Shown: positions 10,632 to 20,674, numbered from the stretch's first letter. The stretch is 64,000 nucleotides of DNA from Bifidobacterium commune (GCF_900094885.1 NZ_FMBL01000001.1:276867-340866), one strand, 5' to 3'. Program-made: numbers and translations. Notes: a model not told the origin generated them from the letters alone.

Positions 10632-10674
10632 AAAGGCCGGTCGATAATCTATTCTTGGTTATCGGCCGGCCTTT
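10632..10674. terminator. Bidirectional terminator
   Basis: AAAGGCCGGTCGATAA pairs with TTATCGGCCGGCCTTT with a single G-T wobble; the A and T runs at its ends let it act on both converging genes. Confidence 0.85.
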
Positions 10675-10684
10675 GTCGTTAGGT

Positions 10685-11674
10685 TCAGTCGTCGTTGCTG
10701 CCGAAGAGTTGGAGCAAATAAAGGAACATGTTGACGAAGTCCAGATAGAGGTTCAGGGCGCAGATGATGGAGATGCGCTGGATCATCTGTGTGTCGCCCG
10801 ACTGTTCAGCCATATCGAACATGGCCCGTGTCTGCTGGGCGTCGTACATCGTCAGACCTGCAAAGATGATTAGGCCCAAGGCCGCCGTGACCATGAGGGT
10901 TGTATGCGAAGGTGCGATGAACATCAAAATGATTTCACCCACCAACAGAACCAGCAGGGCTACCATGAGAATCGGACCGGCCTTAAGCATGTCTTTCTTG
11001 GTGGTCAGGGAAATCATCGTCAGCACAAAGAAGAACGCTACGCACAGACCGAGTGCGATGCCAATCGATGGCAGACTATAGGCCTCGAAAATGGAAGCGA
11101 GCGTAAATCCGGTCAACGCTGCGTAGACGTAGAACATCGTTCGCGCGGTGGCGACTTTCATTGTCTGGATCCGCACGCCAAGCATGACGGCAATGACCAC
11201 CTGTACTACTGCCAAGCCGATCCAGCCCATCATTCCGGTGGTCATGAGGAACCGGTCGAGGGCACCTGTGACCTGCGTGATAACTGCTACCAGTGCGGTC
11301 AGCAGAAGACCGAGTGTCATTTCGCCGTAGGCCTGTGTGGTGGAGGTGTGACGCGCCCGTTCGAAGGAATAGACGGTTTGACCGTTCATGGTCATGGTCG
11401 GTGTTGCCGCTCCGGCGTAGGCATACCCTTGCTGCTGATATTGCGGCTGTGCGAAGGGCTGACCGTAGTTCGTCTGTTGGTCGGAGCCGTACATTGGATT
11501 TTGACTTTGTTCGTACTGGTTATATTGCTGCTGACCGTAGTTCTGTCCGTAGACTTGCCCGTTTGCAGTCGGGGGTTGACCATAATTTTGTCCGTAATTT
11601 TGACCGTTGATGGCTGCCGGCTGACCATATGGCTGCTGTGAGTTGTTGTTCTCAGGCCTGTTGGTAAAACCCAT
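10685..11674 (-). CDS. Bax inhibitor-1/YccA family membrane protein with Tyr/Gln/Asn-rich N-terminal tail
   Basis: ATG 11674 is chosen because AAGGAG lies 6-7 bases upstream; the frame is open back to 11722. The 329-residue protein has an N-terminal tail of about 90 residues built from YGQ, NYGQ and QPQY-like repeats, then seven transmembrane segments matching the BI-1/YccA/YetJ family, which in Bacillus leaks calcium in a pH-dependent way. The conserved family end (LNLYLDFVNMFLYLLQLFG) is present. The tail is compositionally unlike the neighbouring proteins and is presumably cytoplasmic and disordered. Function in bifidobacteria is unknown. Confidence 0.88.
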   Translation of the reverse strand: MGFTNRPENNNSQQPYGQPAAINGQNYGQNYGQPPTANGQVYGQNYGQQQYNQYEQSQNPMYGSDQQTNYGQPFAQPQYQQQGYAYAGAATPTMTMNGQTVYSFERARHTSTTQAYGEMTLGLLLTALVAVITQVTGALDRFLMTTGMMGWIGLAVVQVVIAVMLGVRIQTMKVATARTMFYVYAALTGFTLASIFEAYSLPSIGIALGLCVAFFFVLTMISLTTKKDMLKAGPILMVALLVLLVGEIILMFIAPSHTTLMVTAALGLIIFAGLTMYDAQQTRAMFDMAEQSGDTQMIQRISIICALNLYLDFVNMFLYLLQLFGSNDD

Positions 11675-11914
11675 GCCTGCTCCTTCTATCGAGTACGATT
11701 GATAATTGGTGTTATGATTCAATAATAGCTAACGGCACTGGTAATTGGCTGAATGTGAACAATGAAGCCTTGGGCTATTCATCGTGTCGGTTGTGTGCCA
11801 CTTCCCTGCTGAAAGTCGATAATCGGGCTTCTGTGGGGAAACTGAGTCGGTAAACATGGAATGATCACCATATTTGGTGCTCCGCAGGGTTCATTCGACT
11901 AAGGCCTGGTCTGA

Positions 11915-12691
11915 TCACATATTCGGGTCGAGTGCCTGTGAAGTCGGTGCTTCCTCTTGTTGGGGCGCCCCGTTGATGTCGCGGTGAATGTTCTGCATCT
12001 GCGTTTCGATGTTCTGCAGGCTGCGGGCGCAGTCAAGCAGTGTTTGTGAATGCTCGTTGAGTCTGGTGTCCGGCAAATCGGACTTGTAACGCAGTGCGTG
12101 CTCGAGGCTAGCCCAATAATCCATGGCGATGGTTCGGAACTGTACCTCGACCGGAGTGTAGTGCTCGCCGGTGGAAAGGAAAACGGGCACGGCGTAGATG
12201 ACGTGCAGACTTCGATAACCATTCTGCTTCGGATTCTTGATATAATCCTTGACACGCAGCACCTGGATGTCGGACTGGCTGGACAGAAAGTTCGCCACGG
12301 AGTAGACGTCGTCGCGATAGTTACAGATCACGCGGATGCCGGCCACGTCAAACATGTTGTCGCGGATTGACTTGGTACGCATCGGCAGCTCACGACGTTT
12401 CAATTTGCCCAGAATCGAATTAACCGACTTGAGCCTGCGCTCCATGTGATGAATCGGGTCGTGGGCAAAGTGGACATGGAATTCGCTGTCCAAGACTTCA
12501 AGCTTGGTGCTGATCTCATACATCGCACCTTCATAGACCTGCATCATGTCGATGAACTCGGTGATTTCATCCGCCGGGAAGAGGGGTGTATCCGGGTTAT
12601 CGTTATTGCCGTCCTGCACGACTTTTTCAAGCCTTGTCTGAATCTCAGCAGTGTTGATGCGTTCGTGTCGATCAAGTATCACGCTTCCCAT
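11915..12691 (-). CDS. Small alarmone (ppGpp) synthetase, RelQ/YjbM-like
   Basis: A 258-residue protein with a single RelA_SpoT nucleotidyltransferase domain: VAGIRVICNYRDDVYSVA, DYIKNPKQNGYRSLH and VEVQFRTIAMDYWASLEH. There is no HD hydrolase, TGS or ACT domain, so it should only synthesise (p)ppGpp (or pGpp) from ATP and GTP/GDP. The C-terminal tail of about 50 residues contains a helix that may help tetramerise. The ribosome binding site before ATG 12691 is weak. It is divergent from miaA. The long bifunctional Rel is at the far end of this window, so the cell has at least two synthetases. Confidence 0.9.
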   Translation of the reverse strand: MGSVILDRHERINTAEIQTRLEKVVQDGNNDNPDTPLFPADEITEFIDMMQVYEGAMYEISTKLEVLDSEFHVHFAHDPIHHMERRLKSVNSILGKLKRRELPMRTKSIRDNMFDVAGIRVICNYRDDVYSVANFLSSQSDIQVLRVKDYIKNPKQNGYRSLHVIYAVPVFLSTGEHYTPVEVQFRTIAMDYWASLEHALRYKSDLPDTRLNEHSQTLLDCARSLQNIETQMQNIHRDINGAPQQEEAPTSQALDPNM

Positions 12692-12812
12692 CCTAATCAG
12701 AGCTGTCTATTTCATGTTGGATTCATTCAAGGTTTACGCAAGTCGCGGGCGGTACCGGCCTATACAATCGCGAGTAACGGATTGAACGGTTGTTTCAGAA
12801 GAAGGTGTATCT

Positions 12813-13823
12813 ATGGAAGCGAATGACGTCGCGCCCCGCGTCGTTTCCATTATCGGCCCTACCGCCTCGGGCAAAACGAGTTTGGGAATTGCTTTGGCGC
12901 GTAAGTTCGCGCAGGCTGGAGAGTCGGCCGAGATAGTCAATGCAGATGCCTACCAGATGTACCGAGGTATGGATATCGGCACCGCCAAAGCAAGTGAGGC
13001 CGAGCGGTCCGCCGTTCCCCATCACCTGCTGGATGTCATCGATCCCAATCAGGCCATGAGTGTTGCAATGTTCCAGAAGCTTGCACGTAAGGAGATCGCT
13101 CGACTGCAGACAAGAGGAGTGCGTCCGGTCCTTGTCGGAGGTTCCGGTTTGTATGCACGTGCCGTGCTTGACGACATCTCTTTTCCCGGCACTGACCGGG
13201 AGGTGCGCTCGCGTTTGGAGGATCGTCAGAATGCCGAAGGTACCGGGGTTTTGTACCAAGAGCTTAAACGTGTGGACCCGGAAGCGGCAAAGCGCATGGA
13301 TCCTCACAATCCTCGACGTATCATTCGTGCCCTTGAGGTTATTGCCGTTACCGGACGCCCGTATTCCGCGAGCTTGCCGCGTTACCATTACGTCATGCCT
13401 TGTGTGCAGATCGGCCTTGACCTGCCTCGTGAGGAACTTGATCGGCGTATCGATATGCGTACTTCGCAGATGCGTGAGCAAGGTTTTGTTGATGAAGTGC
13501 GGCGCATCCGTCCGATGTTGGGTGTTACGGCCTCGCGGGCGCTGGGTTACTCGCAGATTGAGTCCCATCTTGATGGTGTGATGAACGAGGACGAGGCGTT
13601 CGCCGACATCGCACAAAAGACGAAACGTCTGGCCCGTAAGCAGATGGGATGGTTCGGTCGCGATCCTCGCATCCACTGGTTGAATGCGCTTGACGATCAT
13701 TTGCTCGACAAGGCTTATGATGTCGTCTCCCGTGCCGATTGCGGCGAATACGACAAGACTGACGCCGAGACTGATGGCAAGCAAGTCATCCATCATTTGG
13801 GTGATGTTGCCGATGAATCATAG
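12813..13823 (+). CDS. miaA: tRNA dimethylallyltransferase
   Basis: A 336-residue enzyme that adds a dimethylallyl group from DMAPP to N6 of A37 in tRNAs reading UNN codons. The N-terminal P-loop [15 protein letters not shown], the [15 protein letters not shown] motif, and the [13 protein letters not shown] segment match MiaA closely. The C-terminal part includes [14 protein letters not shown] and the Lys/Arg-rich [14 protein letters not shown] tRNA-contact helix. ATG 12813 follows AGAAGG. It stands alone between the divergent alarmone synthetase and ftsK. Confidence 0.96.
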   Translation: MEANDVAPRVVSIIGPTASGKTSLGIALARKFAQAGESAEIVNADAYQMYRGMDIGTAKASEAERSAVPHHLLDVIDPNQAMSVAMFQKLARKEIARLQTRGVRPVLVGGSGLYARAVLDDISFPGTDREVRSRLEDRQNAEGTGVLYQELKRVDPEAAKRMDPHNPRRIIRALEVIAVTGRPYSASLPRYHYVMPCVQIGLDLPREELDRRIDMRTSQMREQGFVDEVRRIRPMLGVTASRALGYSQIESHLDGVMNEDEAFADIAQKTKRLARKQMGWFGRDPRIHWLNALDDHLLDKAYDVVSRADCGEYDKTDAETDGKQVIHHLGDVADES

Positions 13824-13883
13824 CGACGAGAAATTACTTTCGGCCGAACGGTGAATGTAAACCATCGACTTTGGTCACGCTTG

Positions 13884-13903
13884 ATTACCATCGATTTGGT
13901 AAT
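13884..13903 (+). terminator. Weak hairpin after miaA
   Basis: ATTACCA and TGGTAAT form a 7-bp stem with a 6-base loop. There is no T run, so the role as a terminator is uncertain. Confidence 0.3.
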
Positions 13904-13992
13904 TGCTTTGGGCATGCGTCTTATCGGTGCGTGCAATTTTGCAGGATGTATAGCTGTTGTGTGTCTGAGATGCCAGAGGGAGGGGTTTGAAG

Positions 13993-13998
13993 TAAAAT
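13993..13998 (+). promoter_or_regulatory. Candidate -10 box of ftsK implying a leaderless mRNA
   Basis: TAAAAT ends 10 bases before the ATG, which would put the transcription start within a few bases of the start codon. No convincing -35 box was found. Confidence 0.35.
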
Positions 13999-14008
13999 CA
14001 CCCTTGTT

Positions 14009-16873
14009 ATGGCACGTAAAACTCAGAGAGACACTAACACCAACACGAAAACCCGTCGCAGCAAGTCGAGCGGGTCTGCTTCGGATAAGGGTGACGAGGC
14101 AACCAAGGTCATGCCGCCTGCCGCGGAGTCGTTTGTTGAACGGCATGCAACCCTATGCCGTGTAGCCTGCTGTTTCGCGTTGGTGATATTGGCCATCATG
14201 TTTTGTGCTTCCGAATGGTTCCATGTCGATGGTTTCCTAAGTCGTTGGTTGCACCTGGTCGCAGCAGGGCTCTTCGGTGTAATGAGTGTCGTTCTGCCGA
14301 TTTTTCTGTTGGTCATGGCCTATCAGGTGCTGCTCAGCCCGGCCAAGCACAAACGGAATGCTCGTCTTATAGTTGGATGCACGATGCTATTTTGGTCGAT
14401 TTGTTCAATTATCGATGCCTCCGGTACGTCATCCTCTTCCGGCTTCGACATGGAAGTGCTGCGCGGCTCGGGCGGGTTGCTTGGTTTTGTACTCGGTTCG
14501 CCTCTGGCTTGGGGACTTTCCAGCGTATTTGCTGTTGCCATTTTCGTAGTCTTAGCCATTTTTTCCGTGCTGCTTATCGCCAGGGTTGATATTACGAAGA
14601 TTCCCGATCGGTTTCACGATTGGTCGGAACGGCGATATAACGCTGATGTTTCCGAAGGGCGGGACGCTGACGAAACAGCTTCTTTGAATGAGCGGTTCCC
14701 CAATGAAGTACGCTTTGGTGATGAAACGTTGGAACTCGCTCCTGGAGTCCCTGCGCACGATGGTAGTGATGACGCCATGGCAGATGATGCCTCGCGGTCG
14801 CGTAAGGGCAGTATTGGGGCATTCTTTTCGCGCGTGTTCAGACATCCCGGCGGGAATGACAACAGAGAGGGGCTGGATCGATACGCTGGTGATGAAGCGT
14901 TTGATCGCGCTGCCGATCTTAACGGGCATACGGGTGAAACCGGGATTCTCGATCATGGTTCCCGGGAGATGGTCGATCTTATAACCGGTGAACTTCAAAG
15001 CGTTGCCGACGATGTTGAGCCTGCTGTTTCGGCACCTGCCGATATGACAGATTTCGGTGAGAACGGGGAAGTTGCAGGAACCTCGGTCTTACCGGTTGGC
15101 GGTCAACCCGATGCCGCCGCTGCTTGCGGTGTCCAAGATCACGACTCCGGTGTGGGGCAGCAATCTGTGCTTGATGGACCTGATCCGTGGGCCGCGGTTG
15201 GGCAGGACGGTGGCGCAACGCAACCTGTGGCTCCGGTAGTTAAAGGTATTGTGGGAGGAGCGGCGAATATTGCCGCCTCGGTCGCCAATGACGCCGGTGA
15301 ATTGAATGCGGGTGATCAGTCCAACGATGACGAAGACGGCGGGAACGACAAGCCGTACCAGCTTCCAAGCCTCGATATCCTCGCCAAAGGTAAGCCGCAT
15401 CTGGCTCGCACTCAAGCCAATGACAATGTCATCAAGGCCTTGACAGCAACGTTCAATCAGTTCGGTGTGGACGCCAAGGTCGTCGGTTTCCTCCGGGGTC
15501 CCTCGGTTACGCAATATGAGGTCGAACTGGGGCAGGGTGTCAAGGTGGAAAAGGTCACCAATCTGCAGCGCAATATCGCCTATGCCGTGGCAAGTTCTGA
15601 TGTGCGTATTCTTTCCCCGATTCCGGGCAAGTCGGCAATAGGCATCGAGATTCCCAATGTTGACCGTGAGATTGTTCATCTGGGTGACGTTTTGCGTAGC
15701 GACAAGGCCATGAATGATTCGAACCCGATGCTTGCGGGTGTGGGCAAAGACGTCGAAGGTCATTTCGTTACCGCCGATCTTGCCAAGATGCCGCATCTTC
15801 TTGTTGCCGGCGCTACTGGAAGCGGTAAGTCCAGCTTTATCAACTCCATGCTTACTTCGTTGATTATGCGTGCCACTCCTGATCAGGTGCGCTTGATTAT
15901 GGTTGATCCCAAGCGCGTGGAACTGTCAGCATACGCCGGGATTCCGCATCTGCTCACCCCGATTATTACCGATCCGAAGAAGGCCGCGCAGGCGTTGGAA
16001 TGGGTTGTTCAGGAGATGGATGCCCGTTACGACGACTTGCAGTATTTCGGATTTCGGCATATCAAGGATTTCAACAAGGCCGTGAAGGCTGGCAAGGTCC
16101 ATGCGCCGCTCGGTTCAAAACGCAAGGTGGCTCCATATCCGTACATCGTTGTGGTTGTTGACGAGATGGCCGATTTGATGATGCTGGCCAAGAACGACGT
16201 TGAGAGTTCCATCCAACGCATCACGCAGCTTGCGCGTGCGGCTGGCGTTCATCTGGTCCTGGCCACCCAGCGTCCTTCTGTCGACGTCATTACGGGCCTG
16301 ATCAAGGCCAATATCCCCTCACGTCTGGCGTTCGCCACGTCTTCGGCTACGGATTCGCGAGTTATCCTCGATACCACGGGTGCCGAATCTCTGATTGGTC
16401 AGGGTGACGCGCTGTTTCTGCCGATGGGTTCCGCCAAGCCTGTTCGTGTTCAGGGCTCCTGGGTGGGAGAGTCCGAGATTCGAAAGGCGGTCGAATTCGC
16501 CCGTGCCCAGCGCAAGCCGCATTATCGCGAGGATATTGAGCAGATGGCCAAAAAAGCGGAAGAGCAGGAAGCTCATCCGGACGAGGAAATCGGCGACGAT
16601 ATGGATACGCTGCTCGAAGCCGCCAAACTGGTGGTTACCACGCAGTTCGGTTCCACGTCAATGCTTCAGCGCAAGTTGCGCATCGGCTTCGCCAAGGCCG
16701 GTCGCATGATGGATCTGTTGGAGTCTCGCGGGGTGGTTGGCCCCTCCGAAGGCTCCAAGGCCCGAGAGGTGCTTATTCAGCCACAGGATTTGGGCCAGGT
16801 ACTTGATTTCATTCAAGGCAAGACCAGTTCCGTTTCGTCGTCGGAAGCTAAGGATGACGACGAAATCGCATAA
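14009..16873 (+). CDS. ftsK: DNA translocase FtsK/SpoIIIE
   Basis: A 954-residue septal DNA pump for chromosome segregation. After a basic N-terminus come about four transmembrane helices (residues roughly 50-200), a long acidic Gly/Asp-rich linker (200-450), the RecA-like motor with Walker [10 protein letters not shown] (about 600-608) and Walker [13 protein letters not shown], and the C-terminal gamma winged helix ([21 protein letters not shown]) that reads KOPS-type sequences. No ribosome binding site precedes ATG 14009, but a TAAAAT box ends 10 bases before it, so the mRNA may be leaderless. The next gene, pgsA, follows after 24 bases. Confidence 0.96.
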   Translation: MARKTQRDTNTNTKTRRSKSSGSASDKGDEATKVMPPAAESFVERHATLCRVACCFALVILAIMFCASEWFHVDGFLSRWLHLVAAGLFGVMSVVLPIFLLVMAYQVLLSPAKHKRNARLIVGCTMLFWSICSIIDASGTSSSSGFDMEVLRGSGGLLGFVLGSPLAWGLSSVFAVAIFVVLAIFSVLLIARVDITKIPDRFHDWSERRYNADVSEGRDADETASLNERFPNEVRFGDETLELAPGVPAHDGSDDAMADDASRSRKGSIGAFFSRVFRHPGGNDNREGLDRYAGDEAFDRAADLNGHTGETGILDHGSREMVDLITGELQSVADDVEPAVSAPADMTDFGENGEVAGTSVLPVGGQPDAAAACGVQDHDSGVGQQSVLDGPDPWAAVGQDGGATQPVAPVVKGIVGGAANIAASVANDAGELNAGDQSNDDEDGGNDKPYQLPSLDILAKGKPHLARTQANDNVIKALTATFNQFGVDAKVVGFLRGPSVTQYEVELGQGVKVEKVTNLQRNIAYAVASSDVRILSPIPGKSAIGIEIPNVDREIVHLGDVLRSDKAMNDSNPMLAGVGKDVEGHFVTADLAKMPHLLVAGATGSGKSSFINSMLTSLIMRATPDQVRLIMVDPKRVELSAYAGIPHLLTPIITDPKKAAQALEWVVQEMDARYDDLQYFGFRHIKDFNKAVKAGKVHAPLGSKRKVAPYPYIVVVVDEMADLMMLAKNDVESSIQRITQLARAAGVHLVLATQRPSVDVITGLIKANIPSRLAFATSSATDSRVILDTTGAESLIGQGDALFLPMGSAKPVRVQGSWVGESEIRKAVEFARAQRKPHYREDIEQMAKKAEEQEAHPDEEIGDDMDTLLEAAKLVVTTQFGSTSMLQRKLRIGFAKAGRMMDLLESRGVVGPSEGSKAREVLIQPQDLGQVLDFIQGKTSSVSSSEAKDDDEIA

Positions 16874-16897
16874 AAGGTTGAGGTATCGGCTAGTGCT

Positions 16898-17599
16898 ATG
16901 GTATTTGGTGTGCAACAAGAAAATGGAAAGAAATCGCTTTTGGGCGGATGGAACAGCCCGCCGAATTTGGTGACGTATGCTCGCATCGTTCTGATGCTGG
17001 TGTTTTTATGGCTTGACATCATGGCAGGTCCGTGGGGTCAGAAGGATCCTCAGTTCCGTTTCGCTGCCGCTGTGCTGTTCATCGTGGCTGCCTCGACGGA
17101 TAAGCTTGATGGCTGGATGGCTCGGACCTTTAACCAAGTTACGGAACTCGGCAAGTTAATGGATCCGATTGCAGACAAACTCTTGATTTGCTCCGCGCTT
17201 GTTGTCGCTTCGGTGTTCGGAGAAGTGCAGTGGTGGGTCACCGCTTTGTTCCTTATTCGGGAGATAGCCGTTACTGCCATGCGTTTCCTTGTCATCGATT
17301 CGGGCGGGAAAGTCATTGCCGCCGATAAGGCGGGTAAGTACAAGACCCTCACCCAGTGCATAGGACTGGGTATGTTGATAATGCCGGTGTGGGTTTTTTC
17401 CGGGCAAATCAGCAACCCAGCTCGGGTGGCTTTCTCGGGTGGTGGCTTGGCTTTTTCTCATCTTGGGGTGGGTGTACCCACTTGGTGGTTTTGCTATTAC
17501 GGTTTGGCCAGTTTGATTATCAAAATTGCTTTGATTCTTTGTCTGTATTCCGGCTATATTTACATCCGCAATGTTTTGCGAGCAAGGAAATCCGCGTGA
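16898..17599 (+). CDS. pgsA: CDP-diacylglycerol--glycerol-3-phosphate 3-phosphatidyltransferase
   Basis: A 233-residue membrane enzyme making phosphatidylglycerophosphate from CDP-diacylglycerol. The CDP-alcohol phosphotransferase signature is complete: DKLDGWMAR, then G and DPIAD (D..DG..AR....G...D...D pattern). Several hydrophobic helices follow. It starts 24 bases after ftsK, in the conserved actinobacterial order ftsK-pgsA-cinA-clgR-recA, and ends just before a strong hairpin. Confidence 0.92.
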   Translation: MVFGVQQENGKKSLLGGWNSPPNLVTYARIVLMLVFLWLDIMAGPWGQKDPQFRFAAAVLFIVAASTDKLDGWMARTFNQVTELGKLMDPIADKLLICSALVVASVFGEVQWWVTALFLIREIAVTAMRFLVIDSGGKVIAADKAGKYKTLTQCIGLGMLIMPVWVFSGQISNPARVAFSGGGLAFSHLGVGVPTWWFCYYGLASLIIKIALILCLYSGYIYIRNVLRARKSA

Positions 17600-17613
17600 A
17601 TCGTTTGCCTAAT

Positions 17614-17658
17614 CGGCCCCAAAGTCGTTGCTATGCAATAGTGGCGATTTTGGGGCCG
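17614..17658 (+). terminator. Rho-independent terminator after pgsA
   Basis: CGGCCCCAAAGTCG (17614-17627) pairs with CGATTTTGGGGCCG (17645-17658), one wobble pair; followed by TTTGTTAT. Confidence 0.7.
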
Positions 17659-17711
17659 TTTGTTATATGAAACAAGTATGCGGTATTGCTGCTCTGGTGA
17701 AAGGCGGGAAA

Positions 17712-18329
17712 ATGAATCGCTATAAAGAAACGTCGGACGGCTTATCCTGCTCCATACAGGATATGCAGGGGTTGATTTTCAGCGGAACTGTTGATGCCGT
17801 TCAGAACGATTGTGATGTGTTGGCTGCGACCATTCTCGAGATGGCCAGGGCAAAAGGATGGAAAATTGCGGCCGCCGAGTCGTTGACTGCAGGTTTGCTG
17901 GCAGATGCCTTCGTTCGTATTCCGGGGGCTTCGGATGTGTTCCTTGGTTCTGCGGTAACCTACGATATCAACGCCAAGGCGAGTGTTCTTGGGGTTGATG
18001 CGGATTTGCTGCGAACCGAGGGTGCGGTGCATCCTGAGGTAGCTCGTCAAATGGCTTTTTGTGCGGTTCGGCGTTACGATCAGCTGCAATATGATGGTCA
18101 TATCCTGGGTCTCTCTACCACCGGTGTGGCGGGCCCTGGCCCAGATGCGGGAAAGCCGGCGGGGCTTGTTTATGTCGGTGTCAGCGCTCCGACACATATC
18201 GCTGGCGGTTCTCGGGAAACAGTTGCGGTGAAGCTGCATCTTTCGGGCACAAGAGAGGAGATCCGGCACCTTTCTGTGCTGAATGCATTGAGGGCAGTGA
18301 CGGAGCTCACACTTTCATTAGGGGAATAA
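17712..18329 (+). CDS. CinA C-terminal-domain protein (nicotinamide-nucleotide amidase type)
   Basis: ATG 17712 has AAGGCGGG upstream and gives 205 residues; the frame extends back to 17628 without a better site. The protein is the stand-alone CinA-C/PncC domain, which deamidates NMN to NaMN in characterised members. Motifs are AAESLTAGLLAD with the nucleophilic Ser, VFLGSAVTYDINAK, and STTGVAGPGPDAGKPAGLV. The larger N-terminal MoCF domain of full CinA is absent, as is common in actinobacteria. It lies upstream of clgR and recA, the position that gave the family its competence-induced name; a DNA-related role is not supported by the sequence. Confidence 0.9.
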   Translation: MNRYKETSDGLSCSIQDMQGLIFSGTVDAVQNDCDVLAATILEMARAKGWKIAAAESLTAGLLADAFVRIPGASDVFLGSAVTYDINAKASVLGVDADLLRTEGAVHPEVARQMAFCAVRRYDQLQYDGHILGLSTTGVAGPGPDAGKPAGLVYVGVSAPTHIAGGSRETVAVKLHLSGTREEIRHLSVLNALRAVTELTLSLGE

Positions 18330-18392
18330 ACGTCGACGCTACGCTGTTGAAGAAATTGTAATGAGAACAGCAATAAGGCAGAGAGGGGTGGC

Positions 18393-18908
18393 GTGATGGA
18401 AACGATGACTCGACGACAGGAGCAGAAGGCAATGAACACGCTTGCAACAGAGACCGCAAGTCCGAGCACTGCGCGCAACAGGGACTTAACCCCTGCCCAG
18501 CGCCGCGCTGTAGCGTTTGCGCAACAACAGGTGCTGAAGGCTTGCGCCGCAAAAAAGGCGAAAGACGAGCGCCAGGCAGTACTCAATCGGATTTGGCAGG
18601 AGGAAGACGCCGAGCAGTCGAAGCCGAGGGCTGCCTCGCGCAAGCGTGACGTCGAGGGTGAGAGCAGGGATATTTCCTTGCGTGAGGCAATCGGTCATGT
18701 ACTGCGCGATTTACGTACTCGCGACCACAAGACCTTGCGTGAGGTTAGTGAAAAGGCTGGTGTTTCATTGGGGTACCTTTCCGAAGTGGAGCGCGGTCAG
18801 AAGGAGGCTAGTTCCGAGTTGCTCGTATCCATTGCGGAATCTCTTGGATTGAGTATTTCGCAGATGTTGCGTATGGTTGCGGATTACCTTGATTACAACG
18901 AGGCGTAG
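18393..18908 (+). CDS. clgR: ClgR-like XRE-family transcriptional regulator
   Basis: About 171 residues from GTG 18393 (ATG 18396 is equally possible; AGAGGGG lies upstream). The N-terminal 90 residues are charged and low-complexity; the C-terminal half is a helix-turn-helix with [13 protein letters not shown] and [20 protein letters not shown], then [20 protein letters not shown]. This matches ClgR, which activates clp protease and chaperone genes in actinobacteria including bifidobacteria. The position between cinA-C and recA is conserved. The N-terminal extension is longer than in Corynebacterium or Streptomyces ClgR, which start near the HTH. Confidence 0.88.
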   Translation: MMETMTRRQEQKAMNTLATETASPSTARNRDLTPAQRRAVAFAQQQVLKACAAKKAKDERQAVLNRIWQEEDAEQSKPRAASRKRDVEGESRDISLREAIGHVLRDLRTRDHKTLREVSEKAGVSLGYLSEVERGQKEASSELLVSIAESLGLSISQMLRMVADYLDYNEA

Positions 18909-18937
18909 TCACCCGTCTGTGTGTTTTATAGACATTG

Positions 18938-18971
18938 AAGGGTCCGTCGGTGATAAGCCGGCGGACCCTTT
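18938..18971 (+). terminator. Rho-independent terminator after clgR
   Basis: AAGGGTCCGTCGG (18938-18950) pairs with CCGGCGGACCCTT (18958-18970) with one wobble; 7-base loop and a short T end. Confidence 0.7.
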
Positions 18972-19058
18972 GCTGAAACGGGTGGGCTGGGTAGGTCGAT
19001 ATGTTACGTGGTTCGGATATGCTCATCCGTTATTCCGTTTCGCTGGTAGACTGGCGGC

Positions 19059-19292
19059 GTGAAGGAACGCGAATTTTGGCAATTGTTGGAAGAGGTGCTG
19101 GGCAGGTCGTACGGCCGTTCTGTGGCCCAGGACCAGGTATTGCCCTCGTTTGGTGGGATGACGGTGGTCGAAGCGCTGGCTGATGGTGTTGAGCCGCGTG
19201 TCGTATGGAATGTGCTGTGCGATGAACTTCAGATTCCAGATTCGCAGCGCTGGGGCAAGGATCATAATGCGCCACCCTTGCCGGCAAAATAG
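19059..19292 (+). CDS. DUF3046 family protein
   Basis: A 77-residue protein (GTG start at 19059) matching the small actinobacterial DUF3046 family: a start like MKEREFW, the acidic MTVVEALADGVEPRVVW core, and a tryptophan near RWGKD at the end. It is typically found just upstream of recA, as here. No known function; no cysteine pairs or membrane segments. Confidence 0.85.
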   Translation: MKEREFWQLLEEVLGRSYGRSVAQDQVLPSFGGMTVVEALADGVEPRVVWNVLCDELQIPDSQRWGKDHNAPPLPAK

Positions 19293-19325
19293 ATGTGAAG
19301 TGGACACCTGTCAAAATGTGATATT

Positions 19326-19339
19326 CGAACAAATGTTCG
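19326..19339 (+). promoter_or_regulatory. LexA (SOS) box upstream of recA
   Basis: CGAACAAATGTTCG is a 6+2+6 palindrome and fits the gram-positive/actinobacterial SOS consensus CGAAC-N4-GTTCG. It overlaps the expected -35 position of a promoter whose -10 is TATTAT at 19350-19355, so LexA binding would block transcription. The resulting recA leader would be about 160 bases. Confidence 0.85.
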
Positions 19340-19349
19340 CATGTGGTTC

Positions 19350-19355
19350 TATTAT
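19350..19355 (+). promoter_or_regulatory. Candidate -10 box of recA
   Basis: TATTAT, one mismatch from TATAAT. The 6 bases 17 positions upstream (19327-19332) fall inside the LexA box. Confidence 0.5.
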
Positions 19356-19523
19356 GGTGAAGGACAGCGAGAGTGAATTATCTGGGTTAGGGGTTCAAAA
19401 GACCTCGGTGTCAGAACGTGTGTTGAAGGGGAGGCGTTCGACCACATAACCCGATTCGGCTTGCACAAGTGACGGATTGCTCCATACTCTGATGAGTGCA
19501 GGAGCAAACATATAAGGAGAAGC

Positions 19524-20657
19524 ATGACACAGCAATCAAAAACGGCGAAAGGTGCAAAGCCCAAAACCGATGAGGTTGAATCGGGCAACAGACGCAGCAT
19601 CGATCCGCGCCGGCAGGCTGCGCTCGACACCGCCCTTAAGCAGGTTGAAAAGAACTTTGGTAAAGGTTCGGCAATGTGTCTTGGTGATAAGCCCGTTGAA
19701 GACGTCGAGGTTATTCCCACAGGTTCCTTGGCACTTGATATGGCACTTGGAATCGGCGGATTGCCGCGAGGTAGGATTGTCGAAATTTATGGACCTGAAT
19801 CATCAGGTAAGACCACATTGGCGCTGCATGCAGTGGCGAATGCGCAAAAGAACGGCGGGGTAGCGGCTTATATTGATGCTGAACATGCACTTGACCCGGT
19901 TTATGCCAAGAAACTTGGCGTCGACACGGATTCCCTGATTATTTCTCAACCCGACAATGGTGAGCAAGCGCTTGAAATCGCGGATATGCTCGTGCGTAGC
20001 GGTGCGTTGGATGTTGTGGTTATTGATTCCGTGGCGGCTTTGGTGCCCAAAGCCGAAATTGAAGGGGAGATGGGTGACAGTCACGTGGGTCTGCAGGCTA
20101 GGCTTATGAGCCAGGCTCTGCGCAAGATGACCGGTGCGTTGTCCCAGTCCAACACCACCGCCATCTTCATCAACCAGCTACGTGAGAAGATCGGTGTTTT
20201 CTTCGGTAATCCGGAAACCACTACCGGCGGCAAGGCTCTGAAGTTCTATGCTTCGGTCCGTCTTGATATTCGTCGTATACAGACACTTAAGAATGGCGAC
20301 GAAGCGGTTGGAAACCGCACTAAGGTCAAAATCGTCAAAAATAAGATGGCGCCGCCGTTTAAATTCGCTGAATTTGACATCCTTTACGGAGAGGGTATCT
20401 CCAAAGAAGGGTCGGTACTTGATATGGCTTTGGAATGTGGAGTCATCAAGAAGTCGGGCTCTTGGTTCACCTATGAGGGTGATCAGTTGGGGCAGGGACG
20501 TGAGAATGTCCGTCAGTTCCTTAAAGACAATCCGGCCCTTACCGATGAAATCGAGCGCAAGGTCAAAGTGAAGTATGGCCTGATTTCTGATGAATCCGAA
20601 TCCGTTGATGAGGAAGGTGTGGATGCTTCGGATGTTGAATCGGAATCCAAAGCTTAA
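19524..20657 (+). CDS. recA: Recombinase A
   Basis: A 377-residue RecA: strand exchange, and co-protease for LexA self-cleavage. ATG 19524 follows AAGGAG. Seen are Walker [15 protein letters not shown], Walker [14 protein letters not shown], the L1/L2 loop regions ([30 protein letters not shown]) and an acidic C-terminal tail. It is preceded by a LexA box and followed after 17 bases by recX. Confidence 0.99.
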   Translation: MTQQSKTAKGAKPKTDEVESGNRRSIDPRRQAALDTALKQVEKNFGKGSAMCLGDKPVEDVEVIPTGSLALDMALGIGGLPRGRIVEIYGPESSGKTTLALHAVANAQKNGGVAAYIDAEHALDPVYAKKLGVDTDSLIISQPDNGEQALEIADMLVRSGALDVVVIDSVAALVPKAEIEGEMGDSHVGLQARLMSQALRKMTGALSQSNTTAIFINQLREKIGVFFGNPETTTGGKALKFYASVRLDIRRIQTLKNGDEAVGNRTKVKIVKNKMAPPFKFAEFDILYGEGISKEGSVLDMALECGVIKKSGSWFTYEGDQLGQGRENVRQFLKDNPALTDEIERKVKVKYGLISDESESVDEEGVDASDVESESKA

Positions 20658-20674
20658 ACGGGGCGATCCGGTTC

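Noticed and set aside
10904..11641. 245-codon plus-strand open frame opposite the BI-1 gene
   Set aside because: The minus strand has a good ribosome binding site, seven membrane helices and a family match.
12795..13796. 333-codon open frame antisense to miaA
   Set aside because: miaA on the other strand has all its motifs; the antisense product is not recognisable.
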